From Betaproteobacteria bacterium (GTDB lineage Bacteria; Pseudomonadota; Gammaproteobacteria; Burkholderiales; Casimicrobiaceae), in assembly GCA_016861105.1 (NCBI GenBank), contig BOKS01000015.1, positions 62,001-126,000 of the forward strand: a stretch of 64,000 nucleotides of DNA, read 5' to 3'. Each line of letters begins with the position of its first letter. Positions within the stretch are counted from its first letter, which is position 1. The notes under the pieces were generated by a model. That model made no database searches. It was given only the letters and a program-made list of their open reading frames with translations, and was not told the origin of the DNA. The position numbers and the translations under genes are program-made. This document shows, piece by piece, positions 9,099 to 19,220 of this stretch.

Positions 9099-10916
9099 TC
9101 ATGCGCCGGCCTCCTCTTCGACGCCGCCGAGGTAGGCCTCTCGGACCTTGGGGTCGGCCTGGATCGCGGCGGGCAGGCCTTCCGCCAGCTTCTCGCCGAA
9201 GTCCATCACGACCAGACGGTCGGTGAGCCCCATGACGAAGTCCATGTCGTGCTCGACGAGCAGGATCGTCATGCCCTCGGCGCGCAGGCTCCGCAGCAGC
9301 GCGGCGAGCTCCTGCTTCTCGAGGAAGCGCAGGCCCGCCGCCGGTTCGTCGAGCAGCAGCAGCGTCGGCGCCGCCATCAGGGCGCGCGCGATCTCCACGA
9401 TGCGCTGCTGGCCGAGCGCGAGGCTGCCCGCCCCGTCGTGCAGGTGCGCGGCGAGCCCGCAGCGCTCGATCGCCTTGGCCGCCTCCGCGCGCGTGCGCGC
9501 CTCCTCCGCGCGGTCGAGCCGCAGCGCCGCGCGCAGCACGCCGGTGCTGCCGCGCAGGTACGCGCCGAGCGCGACGTTGTCGAGCACGCTCATCGCCGGG
9601 ATCAGCTTGACGTGCTGGAACGTGCGCCCGATGCCGCGCGACGCGATGCGGTACGGCGGCGCGCCGGCGATCGACTCGCCCTGGAACACGACGTCGCCGG
9701 ACGTGAGCGGCAGGCCGCCGGAGATCAGGTTGAAGGTCGTGCTCTTGCCGGCACCGTTGGGCCCGATCAGCCCGACGATCTCGCGGCGGCGGATCGCGAA
9801 CGACAGGTCGTTGACCGCGACGAGGCCGCCGAACGCCTTGCGCGCGGCGCGCACGTCGAGCAACGGGTCGGCGGCCGCGGCGTGCGCTCGCGCGGGCAGC
9901 GGTTCGGCGGGCGGGATCGGCGGCGGCCGGCGGGCGGGCAGGACGCGGGAGAACCACGGCCACAGGCCCTCCGGCGCGCGCTGCAGCAGCACGACGAGCA
10001 GGATGCCGAACATGATCAGCTCGAAGTTCGACGACGGGACGATGCCGCGCGGAAGCACCGCCTCGAGGCCGTCCCGCAGCAACGTCATCAGGATGCCGCC
10101 CTCCTGGAGCCACTGCTTGAGCAGCGTGATCAGCGTCGCCCCGAGCACCGCGCCCCAGACGCTGCCCGCGCCGCCGACGACGGCCATGAACAGGTACTCG
10201 ATGCCCTGGTGGATGCCGAACGGCGTCGGGTTGACGAAGCGCTGCAGGTGGGCGTAGAGCCAGCCCGAGATGCTCGCCAGCAGTGCCGCGTAGACGAACA
10301 CGACGGTCTTGAGCCGCGCGGCGTCGACGCCGAAGGCCTCGGCCATCTCGAGCCCGCCCTTGAGCGAGCGGATCGCGCGGCCGGGACGCGAGTCGAGCAG
10401 GTTGTTGGTGCACCACAGCGCAGCGAGCGCGAATGCCCAGATCAGGAAGTAGTAGCGCCGCTCGTCGCGCAGCTCGAGCCCCGCGATCTCCAGCGCCGGG
10501 ATGCCGGTCATGCCGGTGTGCCCGCCCAGCATCTCCAGGTTGCCGAACAGGTAGTAGAGGCTGATGCCCCACGCGATCGTCGCGAGCGGCAGGTAGTGGC
10601 CCCGCATGCGCAGCGTGATGAAGCCGATCGCCAGCGCCACCGCGGCGGTGAACGCGAGCCCGATGAACAGCGTCAGCCACGGCGACGTTCCGTAGCGCGT
10701 CGTCAGGTACGCGCTCGTGTACGCGCCGAGGCCGACGAAGGCCGCCTGCCCGAACGACGTCTGCCCCGCGACACCGGTCAGCAACACCAGCCCCAGCGCG
10801 ACGATGCTGTACAGCCCGATGTAGTTGCCGAGCGTGACCCAGAACTGCGGCGCGGCCAGCGGCACGGCGGCGAGCAGCGCCACCAGGCCCAGGAACGCGA
10901 GTCGGCCGGGCTTCAC
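9099..10916 (-). CDS. Fused LivM permease - LivG ATPase of a branched-chain-type ABC importer
   Basis: The 605-residue protein combines two subunits. Residues about 1-320 are a LivM-like permease, with several hydrophobic helices and the motif [20 protein letters not shown]. After a proline-rich linker ([15 protein letters not shown]) comes a LivG-like ATPase: Walker [10 protein letters not shown], a [13 protein letters not shown]-loop region, Walker [12 protein letters not shown] and the H-loop VEHDMDFVM. Translation starts at GTG 10916, overlapping the livH stop as GTGA, which indicates coupling. LivM-LivG fusions are known in beta- and alphaproteobacteria. No internal stop or frameshift separates the halves. 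Confidence 0.9.
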   Translation of the reverse strand: MKPGRLAFLGLVALLAAVPLAAPQFWVTLGNYIGLYSIVALGLVLLTGVAGQTSFGQAAFVGLGAYTSAYLTTRYGTSPWLTLFIGLAFTAAVALAIGFITLRMRGHYLPLATIAWGISLYYLFGNLEMLGGHTGMTGIPALEIAGLELRDERRYYFLIWAFALAALWCTNNLLDSRPGRAIRSLKGGLEMAEAFGVDAARLKTVVFVYAALLASISGWLYAHLQRFVNPTPFGIHQGIEYLFMAVVGGAGSVWGAVLGATLITLLKQWLQEGGILMTLLRDGLEAVLPRGIVPSSNFELIMFGILLVVLLQRAPEGLWPWFSRVLPARRPPPIPPAEPLPARAHAAAADPLLDVRAARKAFGGLVAVNDLSFAIRRREIVGLIGPNGAGKSTTFNLISGGLPLTSGDVVFQGESIAGAPPYRIASRGIGRTFQHVKLIPAMSVLDNVALGAYLRGSTGVLRAALRLDRAEEARTRAEAAKAIERCGLAAHLHDGAGSLALGQQRIVEIARALMAAPTLLLLDEPAAGLRFLEKQELAALLRSLRAEGMTILLVEHDMDFVMGLTDRLVVMDFGEKLAEGLPAAIQADPKVREAYLGGVEEEAGA

Positions 10917-11950
10917 TCGTCCTCCTCGTGGTGACGCGTCGTGAGGCTGCGCCACAGCAGCACGGGGATGATCAGCGTGAAGACGATCACCTCCTTGAAC
11001 GCGCTCGCCCAGAACGACGAGAACGACTCGATCAGCCCCACGAGCAGCGCGCCCGCCGCGGCCAGCGGGTAGCTCGCGAGCCCGCCGATGATGGCGCCGA
11101 CGAAGCCCTTCAGCGACACCAGGAACCCGGAGTCGTAGTAGACCGTGGTGATCGGACCGATCAGCACGCCGCAGAAGGCGCACAGCAGCGAGGCCAGCGT
11201 GAACGTGAGCGCGCCGGCGAAGCTCGGCGACACGCCGACCAGCCGCGCGCCGACGCGGTTGAGCGCGGTGGCGCGCAGCGCCTTGCCGTACAGCGCGCGG
11301 CCGAAGAACAGGTACAGCGCGAGGATCAGCAGCAGGCTGGTCGCGACCACCAGCAGGCTCTGGACGCTGACGTTGACCGCGCCGATCGTGAACGTCGCGG
11401 ACGAGAACGGGGGCGTGCGCGAGCCCTCGGCGCCGAAGAACCACAGTCCGAGGCCGAGCAGCGCGAAGTGGACGGCGACCGACACGATGAGCAGCACCAG
11501 CACCGAGGCCTCGGCCAACGGCTGGTAGGCGATCCTGTAGAGCAGCGGGCCGAGCGCCGTGACCGCGGCCAGCGTGGCGACGACCTGCACGGCCAGATGC
11601 GCCTGCAGCGGCGCCAGCGCGACGATGGCGGCCGCGATCGCCAGCGGCGCGCCCACCCACAGCGCGAGGCGTCCCGGGATGCGGCGCGGCTCGCCGCGGC
11701 GCAGGCACCCGGCGACCTCCATCGCGCCGGCCACCAGCGCCATCGCGACCAGCAGCCCGACCGTCCCGGGCGTACGCCCGAGCTGCAGCCCCGCGAGCGT
11801 CAGGGTCCCGAACGCGACGAACTCCCCCGACGGCACCCAGATCACGCGGGTGACGGCGAACACGAGCACGAGCGCCAGCGCGAGCAGCGCGTAGATCGCA
11901 CCGTTCGTGATGCCGTCCTGCGTCAGCAGGGCGGCGATCGAGAGATCCAT
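10913..11950 (-). CDS. livH: Branched-chain-type ABC transporter permease LivH
   Basis: This is a 345-residue membrane protein beginning [28 protein letters not shown], typical of the first helix of LivH permeases. A central insertion of hydrophobic sequence (residues about 60-120) makes it longer than the usual 290-300. Later segments carry the permease motif [16 protein letters not shown]. It would form the transmembrane channel with the LivM half of the fused protein. It overlaps livMG by 4 bases and follows livK after a 297-bp gap containing a repeat array. Confidence 0.9.
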   Translation of the reverse strand: MDLSIAALLTQDGITNGAIYALLALALVLVFAVTRVIWVPSGEFVAFGTLTLAGLQLGRTPGTVGLLVAMALVAGAMEVAGCLRRGEPRRIPGRLALWVGAPLAIAAAIVALAPLQAHLAVQVVATLAAVTALGPLLYRIAYQPLAEASVLVLLIVSVAVHFALLGLGLWFFGAEGSRTPPFSSATFTIGAVNVSVQSLLVVATSLLLILALYLFFGRALYGKALRATALNRVGARLVGVSPSFAGALTFTLASLLCAFCGVLIGPITTVYYDSGFLVSLKGFVGAIIGGLASYPLAAAGALLVGLIESFSSFWASAFKEVIVFTLIIPVLLWRSLTTRHHEEDE

Positions 11951-12057
11951 GGGCGACGGCGGGTCGCAGCGCCCCGGGCCGGGAGGCCCGGGGGCCGCGT
12001 TACGTGGAGGGCGCCGGCGTCGCGGCCGCGCGACGCGCCGCGTGCCGCGCCGACGCC

Positions 12058-12239
12058 GGATCCCCGCCTGCGCGGGGATGACGATGCCGCTCGCGCGCAG
12101 AGCCTGGATCCCCGTCTGCGCGGGGATGACGATGCCGCTCGCGCGCAGAGCCTGGATCCCCGCCTGCGCGGGGATGACGATGCCGCTCGCGCGCAGAGCC
12201 TGGATCCCCGCCTGCGCGGGGATGACGATGCCGCTCGCG
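12058..12239. repeat. Four tandem 48-bp palindromic repeat units between livK and livH
   Basis: Units begin GGATCCCC at 12058, 12106, 12154 and 12202, an exact 48-bp period. Each contains ATCCCCGC, loop CTGC, then GCGGGGAT (an 8-bp stem; unit two has one change). Linkers of about 25 bp are nearly identical. The family is the widespread proteobacterial palindrome whose chance translations read HPRAGGDP or PAQAG. The array fills most of the 297-bp gap between livK and livH. It would be transcribed as a row of hairpins. No gene is seen in the gap. Confidence 0.9.
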
Positions 12240-12247
12240 CGGCATCG

Positions 12248-13378
12248 TCACTTGACGAGCGTCCACTTGCCGTTGTCGATGCGGACCATGACGCGCGCGC
12301 GGTTGTCGAGACCGTTGTGGTCGTTGGGCGTCATGACGAACACGCCGTGCGTCGCGACGACGTTCGCCGTCTCGAGCGCGTCGCGCAGCGCCGTGCGGAA
12401 CTCCTTGGTGCCCGGCTTGCCCTTCTTCAGCGCCTGCGGGATCGTCGCGTTCAGCAGCAGGTACGTGTCGTAGGCGTGGCCGCCGAACGTGGAGCGCGTG
12501 CCGAACCGCTTCTCGTAGGCGGTGATGTACTCGCGGGCGACGTTCTTGATCGGGTTGGTGTCCGGCAGCTGCTCGTACACCAGCATCGGGCCCGACGGCA
12601 GGATCGTGCCGTTGCCGTCCTTCCCGACCACGCGCAGGAAGTCCGGGTTGGCGACGCCGTGCGTCTGGTAGATCTTGCCCTTGTAGTTGCGCGCGACGAG
12701 CTCCTTCTGCGGCGTGGCGCCCGGCGTGCCGGCCGCGCCGATCAGGATCGCGTCGGGGTTCGCCGCGACGAGCTTCAGCACCTGCCCGGTGACCGACGGG
12801 TCGTTGCGGTTGTACTTCTCCTCGGCCACGACCTTGATGCCGGCCGTCTGCGCCGAGCGCTTGATCTCGCCGAGCCAGCCGTCGCCGTAGGCGTCGGCGA
12901 AGCCGATGTAGCCCATCGTCTGCACGCCGTTCGCCTTCATGTGCACGGCGATCGCGTCGGCCATCAGCGAGTCGCTCTGCGGCGTCTTGAACACCCAGCG
13001 CGTCTTGGGATTGGCCGGGTCGACGATGCGGGCGGACGCGGCCATCGAGATCATCGGCACCTCGGCGTCGGCGACGACGTCGACCATCGCCAGCGAGTTC
13101 GGCGTGATCGTCGAGCCGACGACGACGTCGACCTTGTTCTCGGTGATGAGGCGCCGCGTGTTGGTCACCGCGCGGGTGGTGTCGGACGCGTCGTCGAGGA
13201 CGATCCAGTTGATCTTCTCGCCGGCGATCGTCGTCGGCAGCAGGTCGAACGTGTTCTTCTCGGGAATCCCGAGCGACGCGGCGGGACCGGTCGCCGAGAG
13301 CGTGACGCCGACGTTGATCTGGGCGTGGGCGAGGCCCGCGATCGCGAGGGCGAGCGCGGGCAGCAGACGGACTTTCAT
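12248..13378 (-). CDS. livK: Periplasmic ligand-binding protein of the Liv-type ABC importer
   Basis: The 376-residue type I solute-binding protein delivers ligand to LivHMGF in the periplasm. A short signal peptide MKVRLLPALALAIAGLAHA is followed by QINVGVTLSATGPAASLG, the conserved start of the mature Peripla_BP_6 fold. The ATG at 13378 is preceded by AGGAGGG at good spacing, which fixes the start. Other hallmarks are VVGSTITPNSLAM and FADAYGDGW. It heads the operon. A strong hairpin array follows its stop, which could protect this end of the message. Confidence 0.92.
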   Translation of the reverse strand: MKVRLLPALALAIAGLAHAQINVGVTLSATGPAASLGIPEKNTFDLLPTTIAGEKINWIVLDDASDTTRAVTNTRRLITENKVDVVVGSTITPNSLAMVDVVADAEVPMISMAASARIVDPANPKTRWVFKTPQSDSLMADAIAVHMKANGVQTMGYIGFADAYGDGWLGEIKRSAQTAGIKVVAEEKYNRNDPSVTGQVLKLVAANPDAILIGAAGTPGATPQKELVARNYKGKIYQTHGVANPDFLRVVGKDGNGTILPSGPMLVYEQLPDTNPIKNVAREYITAYEKRFGTRSTFGGHAYDTYLLLNATIPQALKKGKPGTKEFRTALRDALETANVVATHGVFVMTPNDHNGLDNRARVMVRIDNGKWTLVK

Positions 13379-13458
13379 CGGGAACCCTCCTCCGGATGCC
13401 TCCAGTGAATCGTGCGAACCCGGGCCTCTGGCGGGCGCCGTTCGTCCGTTGACGGGCA

Positions 13459-13488
13459 ATTCTCGCACTCGAATGCGCAATTGGTCAA
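13459..13488 (-). promoter_or_regulatory. Putative sigma70 promoter for livK
   Basis: On the minus strand TTGACC (13488-13483) and GAGAAT (13464-13459) are separated by 18 bp. This is about 80 bp upstream of the livK start. The -35 is good and the -10 weak. No other candidate of similar quality was seen in the 237-bp gap. Confidence 0.4.
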
Positions 13489-13586
13489 CGCGCCGCCGGG
13501 CGGCCGGGCGGCCGGACGCAGCGATGGCCGGGAAGGCGCGCGCCACCCCGGCGCGCCGGGGCGTTTATCGGGCAGCGCGACGGACG

Positions 13587-13616
13587 GCCGCCGGCGCGAC
13601 GGCCCGCGCCGGCGGC
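13587..13616 (-). terminator. Strong GC hairpin at the end of mscL
   Basis: GCCGCCGGCGCG, six-base loop, CGCGCCGGCGGC: a perfect 12-bp stem ending on the last base of the mscL stop codon. There is no U-tract on the minus-strand transcript, so it may act as an RNA 3-prime end block or with Rho rather than as an intrinsic terminator. Confidence 0.45.
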
Positions 13617-14050
13617 TACCGCCGCTTCAGCTCGTCGCGGATCTCGCGCAGCAGCGCGACGTCCTCGGGCGGCGGCGCCGGCGGCTCGGCGGGCTTCTCC
13701 GCCTCGAGCTGCCGGCGCACGCGGTTCACGACCTTCACCATCCAGAAGATGACGAAGGCGAGCAGGACGAAGTTGATGAGGATGGTGACGAAGTTGCCCC
13801 ACGCGAGCACGACGCCGGCCTTCTGCGCCGCGTCGAGCGGCGCGCCGTCCGGCACCGTGCCCGACAGCACGAGGTACTTGTTGGTGAAGTCGACCGATCC
13901 GCCGAGGAGCGCGTTGACCAGCGGCATCACGATGTCCTTGACCAGCGAGTCGACGATCTTGCCGAACGCCGCGCCGATGATCACGCCGACCGCGAGGTCG
14001 ATCACGTTGCCGCGCACCGCGAATTCGCGGAACTCCGTCATGAACGACAT
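13616..14050 (-). CDS. mscL: Large-conductance mechanosensitive channel
   Basis: MscL is a homopentameric inner-membrane channel that opens under membrane tension to release solutes on hypo-osmotic shock. The 144-residue protein has the conserved N-terminal helix [20 protein letters not shown], two transmembrane segments (about residues 18-45 and 80-105), and a C-terminal charged bundle ending [12 protein letters not shown]. All are standard. It is on the same strand as glnB and nadE but separated by about 100 bp with a hairpin, so it may be independently transcribed. Confidence 0.96.
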   Translation of the reverse strand: MSFMTEFREFAVRGNVIDLAVGVIIGAAFGKIVDSLVKDIVMPLVNALLGGSVDFTNKYLVLSGTVPDGAPLDAAQKAGVVLAWGNFVTILINFVLLAFVIFWMVKVVNRVRRQLEAEKPAEPPAPPPEDVALLREIRDELKRR

Positions 14051-14108
14051 GGCTCTCCCCTTCCCTGTGCGTTGGACGCGGCGCGGACCGCCCGCGCCCC
14101 TGTCCGGA

Positions 14109-14146
14109 CGCCGTGGTCGCCCGCGCCTCGGCGCGCGGCCACGGCG
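14109..14146 (-). terminator. Hairpin after glnB
   Basis: CGCCGTGG pairs with CCACGGCG, with a smaller CCGCGC/GCGCGG stem inside. It lies immediately after the glnB stop (14148) on the minus strand. No U-run follows, so intrinsic termination is uncertain. Confidence 0.35.
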
Positions 14147-14147
14147 C

Positions 14148-14519
<372 letters not shown>

Positions 14520-16163
14520 TTACACCAACGCCGCGCCGTCCCGCGGCGGCGCCGGCAGCGTCTCCCAGTCGTTCCAGGCCGACGTGATCGGGTAGCGCCA
14601 GTCCTTCCCGAAGCCGCGCGGCGTGATGCGGATGCCCACGGCCGACTGCCGGCGCTTGTACTCGGCGATCTTGATCATCCGCACCACGCGGCGCACGTCC
14701 GCGGCCGCGAGGCCCGTCGCCACGATCTCGGACGGACTGCGATCCTGCTCGACGTAGGCCTCGAGGATCGCGTCGAGCACCTCGTAGGGCGGAAGCGAGT
14801 CCTGGTCGGTCTGGCCGGCGCGCAGCTCGGCCGACGGCGCCCGCGTGATGATCCGCTCGGGAATCACGCGACCGAGCTCGTTGCGGTAGCGCGCGAGCCG
14901 GTACACCAGCGTCTTGGGGACGTCCTTCAGCACGGCGAACCCGCCGGCCATGTCGCCGTACAGCGTCGCGTAGCCGACCGCCATCTCCGACTTGTTGCCG
15001 GTGGTGAGCACGATCGACCCGAACTTGTTGGACAGCGCCATCAGCAGCGTGCCCCGGATGCGCGCCTGCAGGTTCTCCTCGGCGGCGTCGGGCGCGAGGT
15101 CGCGGAACTCGCCCTCCAGCGTCTCCAGGAACGCGGTGAACGGGCCCTCGATGGGCAGCTCGTCGTAGCGCACGCCGAGCAGGCCCGCCATCTCCCGGGC
15201 GTCCTCGAGGCTGATCGCCGCGGTGTAGCGCGACGGCAGCATCAGCGCGCGCACGCGCTCGCGGCCCAGCGCGTCCACCGCCACCGCGAGCGTCAGCGCC
15301 GAGTCGATGCCGCCGGACAGCCCGAGCAGCGCGCCGGGGAAGCGGTTCTTGCCGACGTAGTCGCGCACGCCCATCACCAGCGCGTGGTAGACGTGGTGCT
15401 CGAGGCGCCGGTCCAGCGCGCCGCGCACCGGCTTGGGCACGGCGCCGTCGAGCGCGCACAGCGCGAGCGCCTCCTGCCACGCCGGCACCTGCTGGATCAC
15501 GGCGCCGCCCGCGTCCGCGACGAACGACGCGCCGTCGAAGACGAGCTCGTCCTGGCCGCCGACGCGGTTCACGTAGATGACCGGCAGCGCGTTCTCGCGC
15601 GCGCGCGCCGCGACCGTCGCGCGCCGCAGGGCCTGCTGCCCCGTGTGGTACGGCGAGCCGTTCGGGACGACGAGGACCTGCGCGCCCGCCGCCCGCGCCT
15701 GCGCCGCCGGGCCCGGATACCAGACGTCCTCGCAGACCACCACCCCGAAGCGCACGCCGTCGACGTCGAACACGCAGGGCTCGCGCCCCGGATCGAAGTA
15801 GCGCTCCTCGTCGAACACCGTGTAGTTCGGCAGGTGCTGCTTGCGGTACACGTGCGCCACCCGGCCGCCTTCGAGCACCGCCACCGCGTTGTGGCAGCGC
15901 CCGTCGTGGCGGTCGGCGAAGCCGACGGTCAGCGCGCCCTCGCGGACCTCGGCCGCCATCGCCGCGAGCTCGCGCAGGTTCGCGTCCACGAACGCCGGCC
16001 GCAGCAGCAGGTCCTCGGGGGGATAGCCGGGCAGCGACAGCTCGGGGGTGACGGTGAGCGACGCGCCAGCGCGGCGCGCGTCGCGCATCGCGTCGAGCAT
16101 GCGGCGCGCGTTGCCGGCGAGGTCGCCGACGACCTGGTCGAGTTGCGCCACCGCGACGTGCAT
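14520..16163 (-). CDS. nadE: Glutamine-dependent NAD+ synthetase
   Basis: This enzyme amidates nicotinic acid adenine dinucleotide to NAD+ using glutamine. The 547-residue product has an N-terminal nitrilase-type glutaminase domain (residues about 1-260; Glu in TPELSLPGYPPEDLL, Lys in YRKQHLPNY, Cys in VVCEDVWYPG). A C-terminal ATP-pyrophosphatase synthetase domain carries the P-loop LGLSGGIDSALTL and TTGNKSEMAVGYATLYGD. This is the long form typical of proteobacteria with a fused glutaminase. It is first of the nadE-glnB pair and divergent from the acyltransferase gene with 93 bp between starts. Confidence 0.96.
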   Translation of the reverse strand: MHVAVAQLDQVVGDLAGNARRMLDAMRDARRAGASLTVTPELSLPGYPPEDLLLRPAFVDANLRELAAMAAEVREGALTVGFADRHDGRCHNAVAVLEGGRVAHVYRKQHLPNYTVFDEERYFDPGREPCVFDVDGVRFGVVVCEDVWYPGPAAQARAAGAQVLVVPNGSPYHTGQQALRRATVAARARENALPVIYVNRVGGQDELVFDGASFVADAGGAVIQQVPAWQEALALCALDGAVPKPVRGALDRRLEHHVYHALVMGVRDYVGKNRFPGALLGLSGGIDSALTLAVAVDALGRERVRALMLPSRYTAAISLEDAREMAGLLGVRYDELPIEGPFTAFLETLEGEFRDLAPDAAEENLQARIRGTLLMALSNKFGSIVLTTGNKSEMAVGYATLYGDMAGGFAVLKDVPKTLVYRLARYRNELGRVIPERIITRAPSAELRAGQTDQDSLPPYEVLDAILEAYVEQDRSPSEIVATGLAAADVRRVVRMIKIAEYKRRQSAVGIRITPRGFGKDWRYPITSAWNDWETLPAPPRDGAALV

Positions 16164-16256
16164 CGGTCGATGCTAGCACGCCGACCGGCGAACCTCCGGC
16201 GCGCGCGGCTGTCCTGTTGAGCGCCCGCCGCCGGCGGGTCCACAATCGCCCCCGCC

Positions 16257-17411
16257 ATGCCCGCCTCCGCCGCCGCCCCGTCGCCGCCGCTGCGCATCGC
16301 CCGCGACCTCGCGCTGGAGCGCGTCGACGCGCGCCAGTGGGACGCGCTCGCGCCCGGCCAGCCGCTGCTGTCGCACGCGTTCCTCGCGGCGCTGCACGCC
16401 ACCGGCTGCGCGAGCCGCGCGACCGGCTGGACGCCGCGCTTCCTCGGCGCGTGGCGCGGGGAGCGCCTGGTCGGCGCGATGCCGCTGTACGCGAAGACGC
16501 ACTCCTACGGCGAGTACGTGTTCGACTGGGGCTGGGCCGACGCCTACCGGCGGCACGGGCGCCGCTACTACCCCAAGCTCGTCGCGGCGATCCCGTTCAC
16601 GCCCGTCACCGGGCCGCGGCTGCTGGGCGGCGACGACGAGGCACGCGCGCTGCTGCTCCGCGAGGCGCTGGCGCTGATGACCGACGAGCGCGCCTCGTCG
16701 CTGCACGTCCTGTTCGCGGGCGAGGACGACGCCGCGCTGTGCGAGCGCGCCGGCTGCGCGATGCGCGCGGGCGTCCAGTTCCGCTGGACGAACGAAGGCT
16801 ACGGCGACTTCGACGCCTTCCTCGCATCGTTCTCGCACGACAAGCGCAAGAAGGTGAAGCAGGACCGGCGGCGCGTCGCCGAGGCCGGCGTGACGTTCGT
16901 CCGCAGGACCGGACGCGACATCCGCCCGGCCGACTGGAGCTTCTTCTTCCGCTGCTACGAGGGGACCTACCGCGCGCACCACTCCACGCCCTACCTCACG
17001 CCGGCCTTCTTCGAGCGCATCGGCGCCACGCTCGCGGACCACCTGCTGCTCGTGCTGGGCCTGCGCGACGGCCGGCCGCTGTGCGCGGCGCTGGACGTCT
17101 ACACCGGCGACACGCTGTGGGGACGCTACTGGGGGACGACCGACCACGTGCCCGGCCTGCACTTCGAGGCCTGCTACTACCAGGCGATCGAGTTCGCCAT
17201 CGAGCGCGGCATCCGCGCCTTCGAGGGCGGCGCGCAGGGCGTGCACAAGCTGGCGCGCGGGCTGGTCCCGGTCGTCACGCGCTCGGCGCACGCCATCGCC
17301 GAGCCGTCCTTCGCCGCCGCGATCGCCGACTACTGCGCGCGCGAGCGCGTCGACATCGCGCACACGCTCGACGACCTCGAGCAGTCGTCGCCCTACCGCG
17401 CGCCGAAGTGA
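16257..17411 (+). CDS. GNAT-fold acyltransferase family protein (DUF482 / peptidogalycan type)
   Basis: This is a 384-residue protein of the family formerly DUF482. Hallmarks are SHAFLAALHATGC near the N-terminus, LVGAMPLYAKTHSYGEYVFDW, FSHDKRKKVKQDRRRV in the middle and FEGGAQGVHKLARGLVPV near the C-terminus. Family members resemble Fem-type aminoacyl transferases but their acceptor is not known. The stop overlaps the next start (TGATG at 17409-17413), so this gene and the deacetylase-fold gene are translationally coupled. Function beyond acyl transfer is inference. Confidence 0.85.
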   Translation: MPASAAAPSPPLRIARDLALERVDARQWDALAPGQPLLSHAFLAALHATGCASRATGWTPRFLGAWRGERLVGAMPLYAKTHSYGEYVFDWGWADAYRRHGRRYYPKLVAAIPFTPVTGPRLLGGDDEARALLLREALALMTDERASSLHVLFAGEDDAALCERAGCAMRAGVQFRWTNEGYGDFDAFLASFSHDKRKKVKQDRRRVAEAGVTFVRRTGRDIRPADWSFFFRCYEGTYRAHHSTPYLTPAFFERIGATLADHLLLVLGLRDGRPLCAALDVYTGDTLWGRYWGTTDHVPGLHFEACYYQAIEFAIERGIRAFEGGAQGVHKLARGLVPVVTRSAHAIAEPSFAAAIADYCARERVDIAHTLDDLEQSSPYRAPK

Positions 17412-18301
17412 TGCTGATCTACGCGTCGGACCGCTACGTGCTGCCGCTGCCGCCGGGCCACCGCTTCCCGATGGCGAAGTACGCGCGGCTGCGCGCGCGC
17501 GTCCAGGCCGTCGCCGGCGAGCGCTTGCGCGAGCCGCCGGCGGCGACCGACGCCGAGCTCGAGCGCGCGCACGACGCGGCCTACGTGGCCGCGGTCGCCG
17601 GCGGGCGCCTCGACGAGCGCGCGCAGCGGCGCATCGGCTTCCCGTGGTCGCCGGCGATGGTCGAGCGCTCGTGCCGGTCGGCGGGCGCGACGATCGCCGC
17701 GTGCCGCTCGGCGCTCGCCCACGGGCTCGGCGTCAACCTCGCCGGCGGCACGCACCACGCCCACCGCGACTTCGGCGAGGGTTTCTGCGTGTTCAACGAC
17801 GCGGTCGTCGCCGCGCGCGCGATGCAGGCCGAGGGCCGCGCGCGGCGCGTGCTGGTCGTCGACCTCGACGTGCACCAGGGCGACGGGACGGCCGCGATCG
17901 TCGGCGACGACCGCACGATCCACACGCTGTCGATCCACGGCCGCAACAACTTCCCGTTCCGCAAGCAGGCGAGCCGGCAGGACGTCGAGCTGGACGACGG
18001 GACCGGCGATGCCGCCTATCTCGCGACGCTGCACGTGGCGCTGGGCCGCGCGCTCGCGTGCGGCCCATTCGACCTCGCGATCTACCTCGCCGGCGCCGAT
18101 CCCTACGAGGGCGACCGGCTGGGCCGGCTCGCGCTCAGCAAGGGCGGCCTCGCCCGGCGCGACGCGTTCGTGCTGGATGCGCTGCGCGCGGCGTCCACGC
18201 CCGTGGCGATCGCGATGGCCGGGGGCTACGCCGACGACGTCGACGACATCGTCGACATCCACTTCGCGACGGTCAGCGCGGCACTCGCGCGCTGGCGCTG
18301 A
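17411..18301 (+). CDS. Histone-deacetylase-family (arginase/deacetylase fold) hydrolase
   Basis: The 296-residue zinc hydrolase is of the HdaH/acetylpolyamine-amidohydrolase superfamily. The active-site segments are present: GGTHHAHRDFGEGFCVFND (tandem histidines), DLDVHQGDGT (metal-binding Asp and His) and YLAGADPYEGDRLG (third metal ligand). Bacterial members remove acyl groups from small amines or proteins. The true substrate here is unknown. Coupling to an acyltransferase-fold gene by a TGATG overlap hints that the two act on the same kind of amide, but this is inference. Confidence 0.88.
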   Translation: MLIYASDRYVLPLPPGHRFPMAKYARLRARVQAVAGERLREPPAATDAELERAHDAAYVAAVAGGRLDERAQRRIGFPWSPAMVERSCRSAGATIAACRSALAHGLGVNLAGGTHHAHRDFGEGFCVFNDAVVAARAMQAEGRARRVLVVDLDVHQGDGTAAIVGDDRTIHTLSIHGRNNFPFRKQASRQDVELDDGTGDAAYLATLHVALGRALACGPFDLAIYLAGADPYEGDRLGRLALSKGGLARRDAFVLDALRAASTPVAIAMAGGYADDVDDIVDIHFATVSAALARWR

Positions 18302-18416
18302 CACCGCACCCGGCGCGCGCCGCCGCGCCGGCGCCGGGGCCGTCCCCGGCGTGATAGCCTTGCGGCGGCGTGCGCGACGCGCGCGCATCCGAGGCGTGAA
18401 GAGGATTCCCGATCCG

Positions 18417-19220
18417 ATGCCCCCCGCGAACGACACCGTGCTCCTCGCCCGCGAGGGCCGCGTCGCGACGCTGACGCTGAACCGGCCGGACGCGCTCAAC
18501 GCGCTCGACCAGGCGATGGTCGACGCCCTGGTCGCGCGCACCGCCGAGGTCGCCGGCGACGACGGCGTCCGCGTCGTCGTGCTGCGCGGCGCCGGCAGGC
18601 ACTTCATGGCCGGCGGCGACATCCGCGTGTTCGCGGCGTCGCTCGCGCAGGACGGCCCCTCGCGCCAGCGCGCCTTCCAGGCGCTGGCCGACGGCGTCCA
18701 CGCGGCGATCGAGACGCTCGCCCGCATGCCGCAGCCGGTGGTCGCGCGCGTGCAGGGCGCCGTCGCCGGCTTCGGCCTGTCGCTGATGAACGCCTGCGAC
18801 CTCGCGTTCGCCTGCGACGACGCGTACTTCGCGTCGGCCTACCTCGCGCTCGGCGTCACTCCGGACGGCGGCGGCACCTACTGGCTGCCGCGCATCGTCG
18901 GGGCGCGCAAGGCCGCGGAGATCGTGCTGCTCGGCGAGCGGCTGACGGCGCGGCAGGCGCTCGACCTCGGCCTCGTCAACCGCGTGCTGCCGCCGGACGA
19001 GCTCGACGCGGCCGTGGCGGCGGCGGCGCAGCGCATCGCGCACGGGCCCCGGCGCGCGGTGCAGGGCGTCAAGCGCCTGCTGAGGGCCTCGCCGGAGGCG
19101 TCGCTCTCGGCCCAGCTCGCCGCCGAGGCCGCGAGCTTCGGCGCGTGTGCAGGCACCGCCGACTTCGCCGAAGGCGTGCGCGCCTTCCTCGACAAGCGGC
19201 CGCCGGCGTTCGACGCCTGA
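18417..19220 (+). CDS. Enoyl-CoA hydratase/isomerase family protein
   Basis: This is a 267-residue crotonase-fold protein. The oxyanion-hole segments GGDIRVFAASL and GAVAGFGLSLMNACDLAFACDDA are present, as is TPDGGGTYWLPRIVGARKAAEI. In place of the catalytic Glu pair of classical hydratases it has the isomerase/hydratase hybrid pattern ALGVTPDGGG, so the exact reaction is open. The ATG at 18417 was chosen, but an in-frame GTG at 18396 is also possible. The stop overlaps the SDR start (TGATG), linking it to fatty-acyl or polyketide-type CoA metabolism. Confidence 0.85.
   Translation: MPPANDTVLLAREGRVATLTLNRPDALNALDQAMVDALVARTAEVAGDDGVRVVVLRGAGRHFMAGGDIRVFAASLAQDGPSRQRAFQALADGVHAAIETLARMPQPVVARVQGAVAGFGLSLMNACDLAFACDDAYFASAYLALGVTPDGGGTYWLPRIVGARKAAEIVLLGERLTARQALDLGLVNRVLPPDELDAAVAAAAQRIAHGPRRAVQGVKRLLRASPEASLSAQLAAEAASFGACAGTADFAEGVRAFLDKRPPAFDA

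Noticed and set aside
12058..12239. CRISPR array
   Set aside because: The period is regular, but linkers between units are nearly identical rather than unique spacers, the units are palindromic REP-like hairpins, and no cas gene is near.
12000..12266. Minus-strand 88-codon frame of HPRAGGDP repeats
   Set aside because: It is a translation of the 48-bp palindromic repeat array. Such frames are a well-known artefact of this repeat family.
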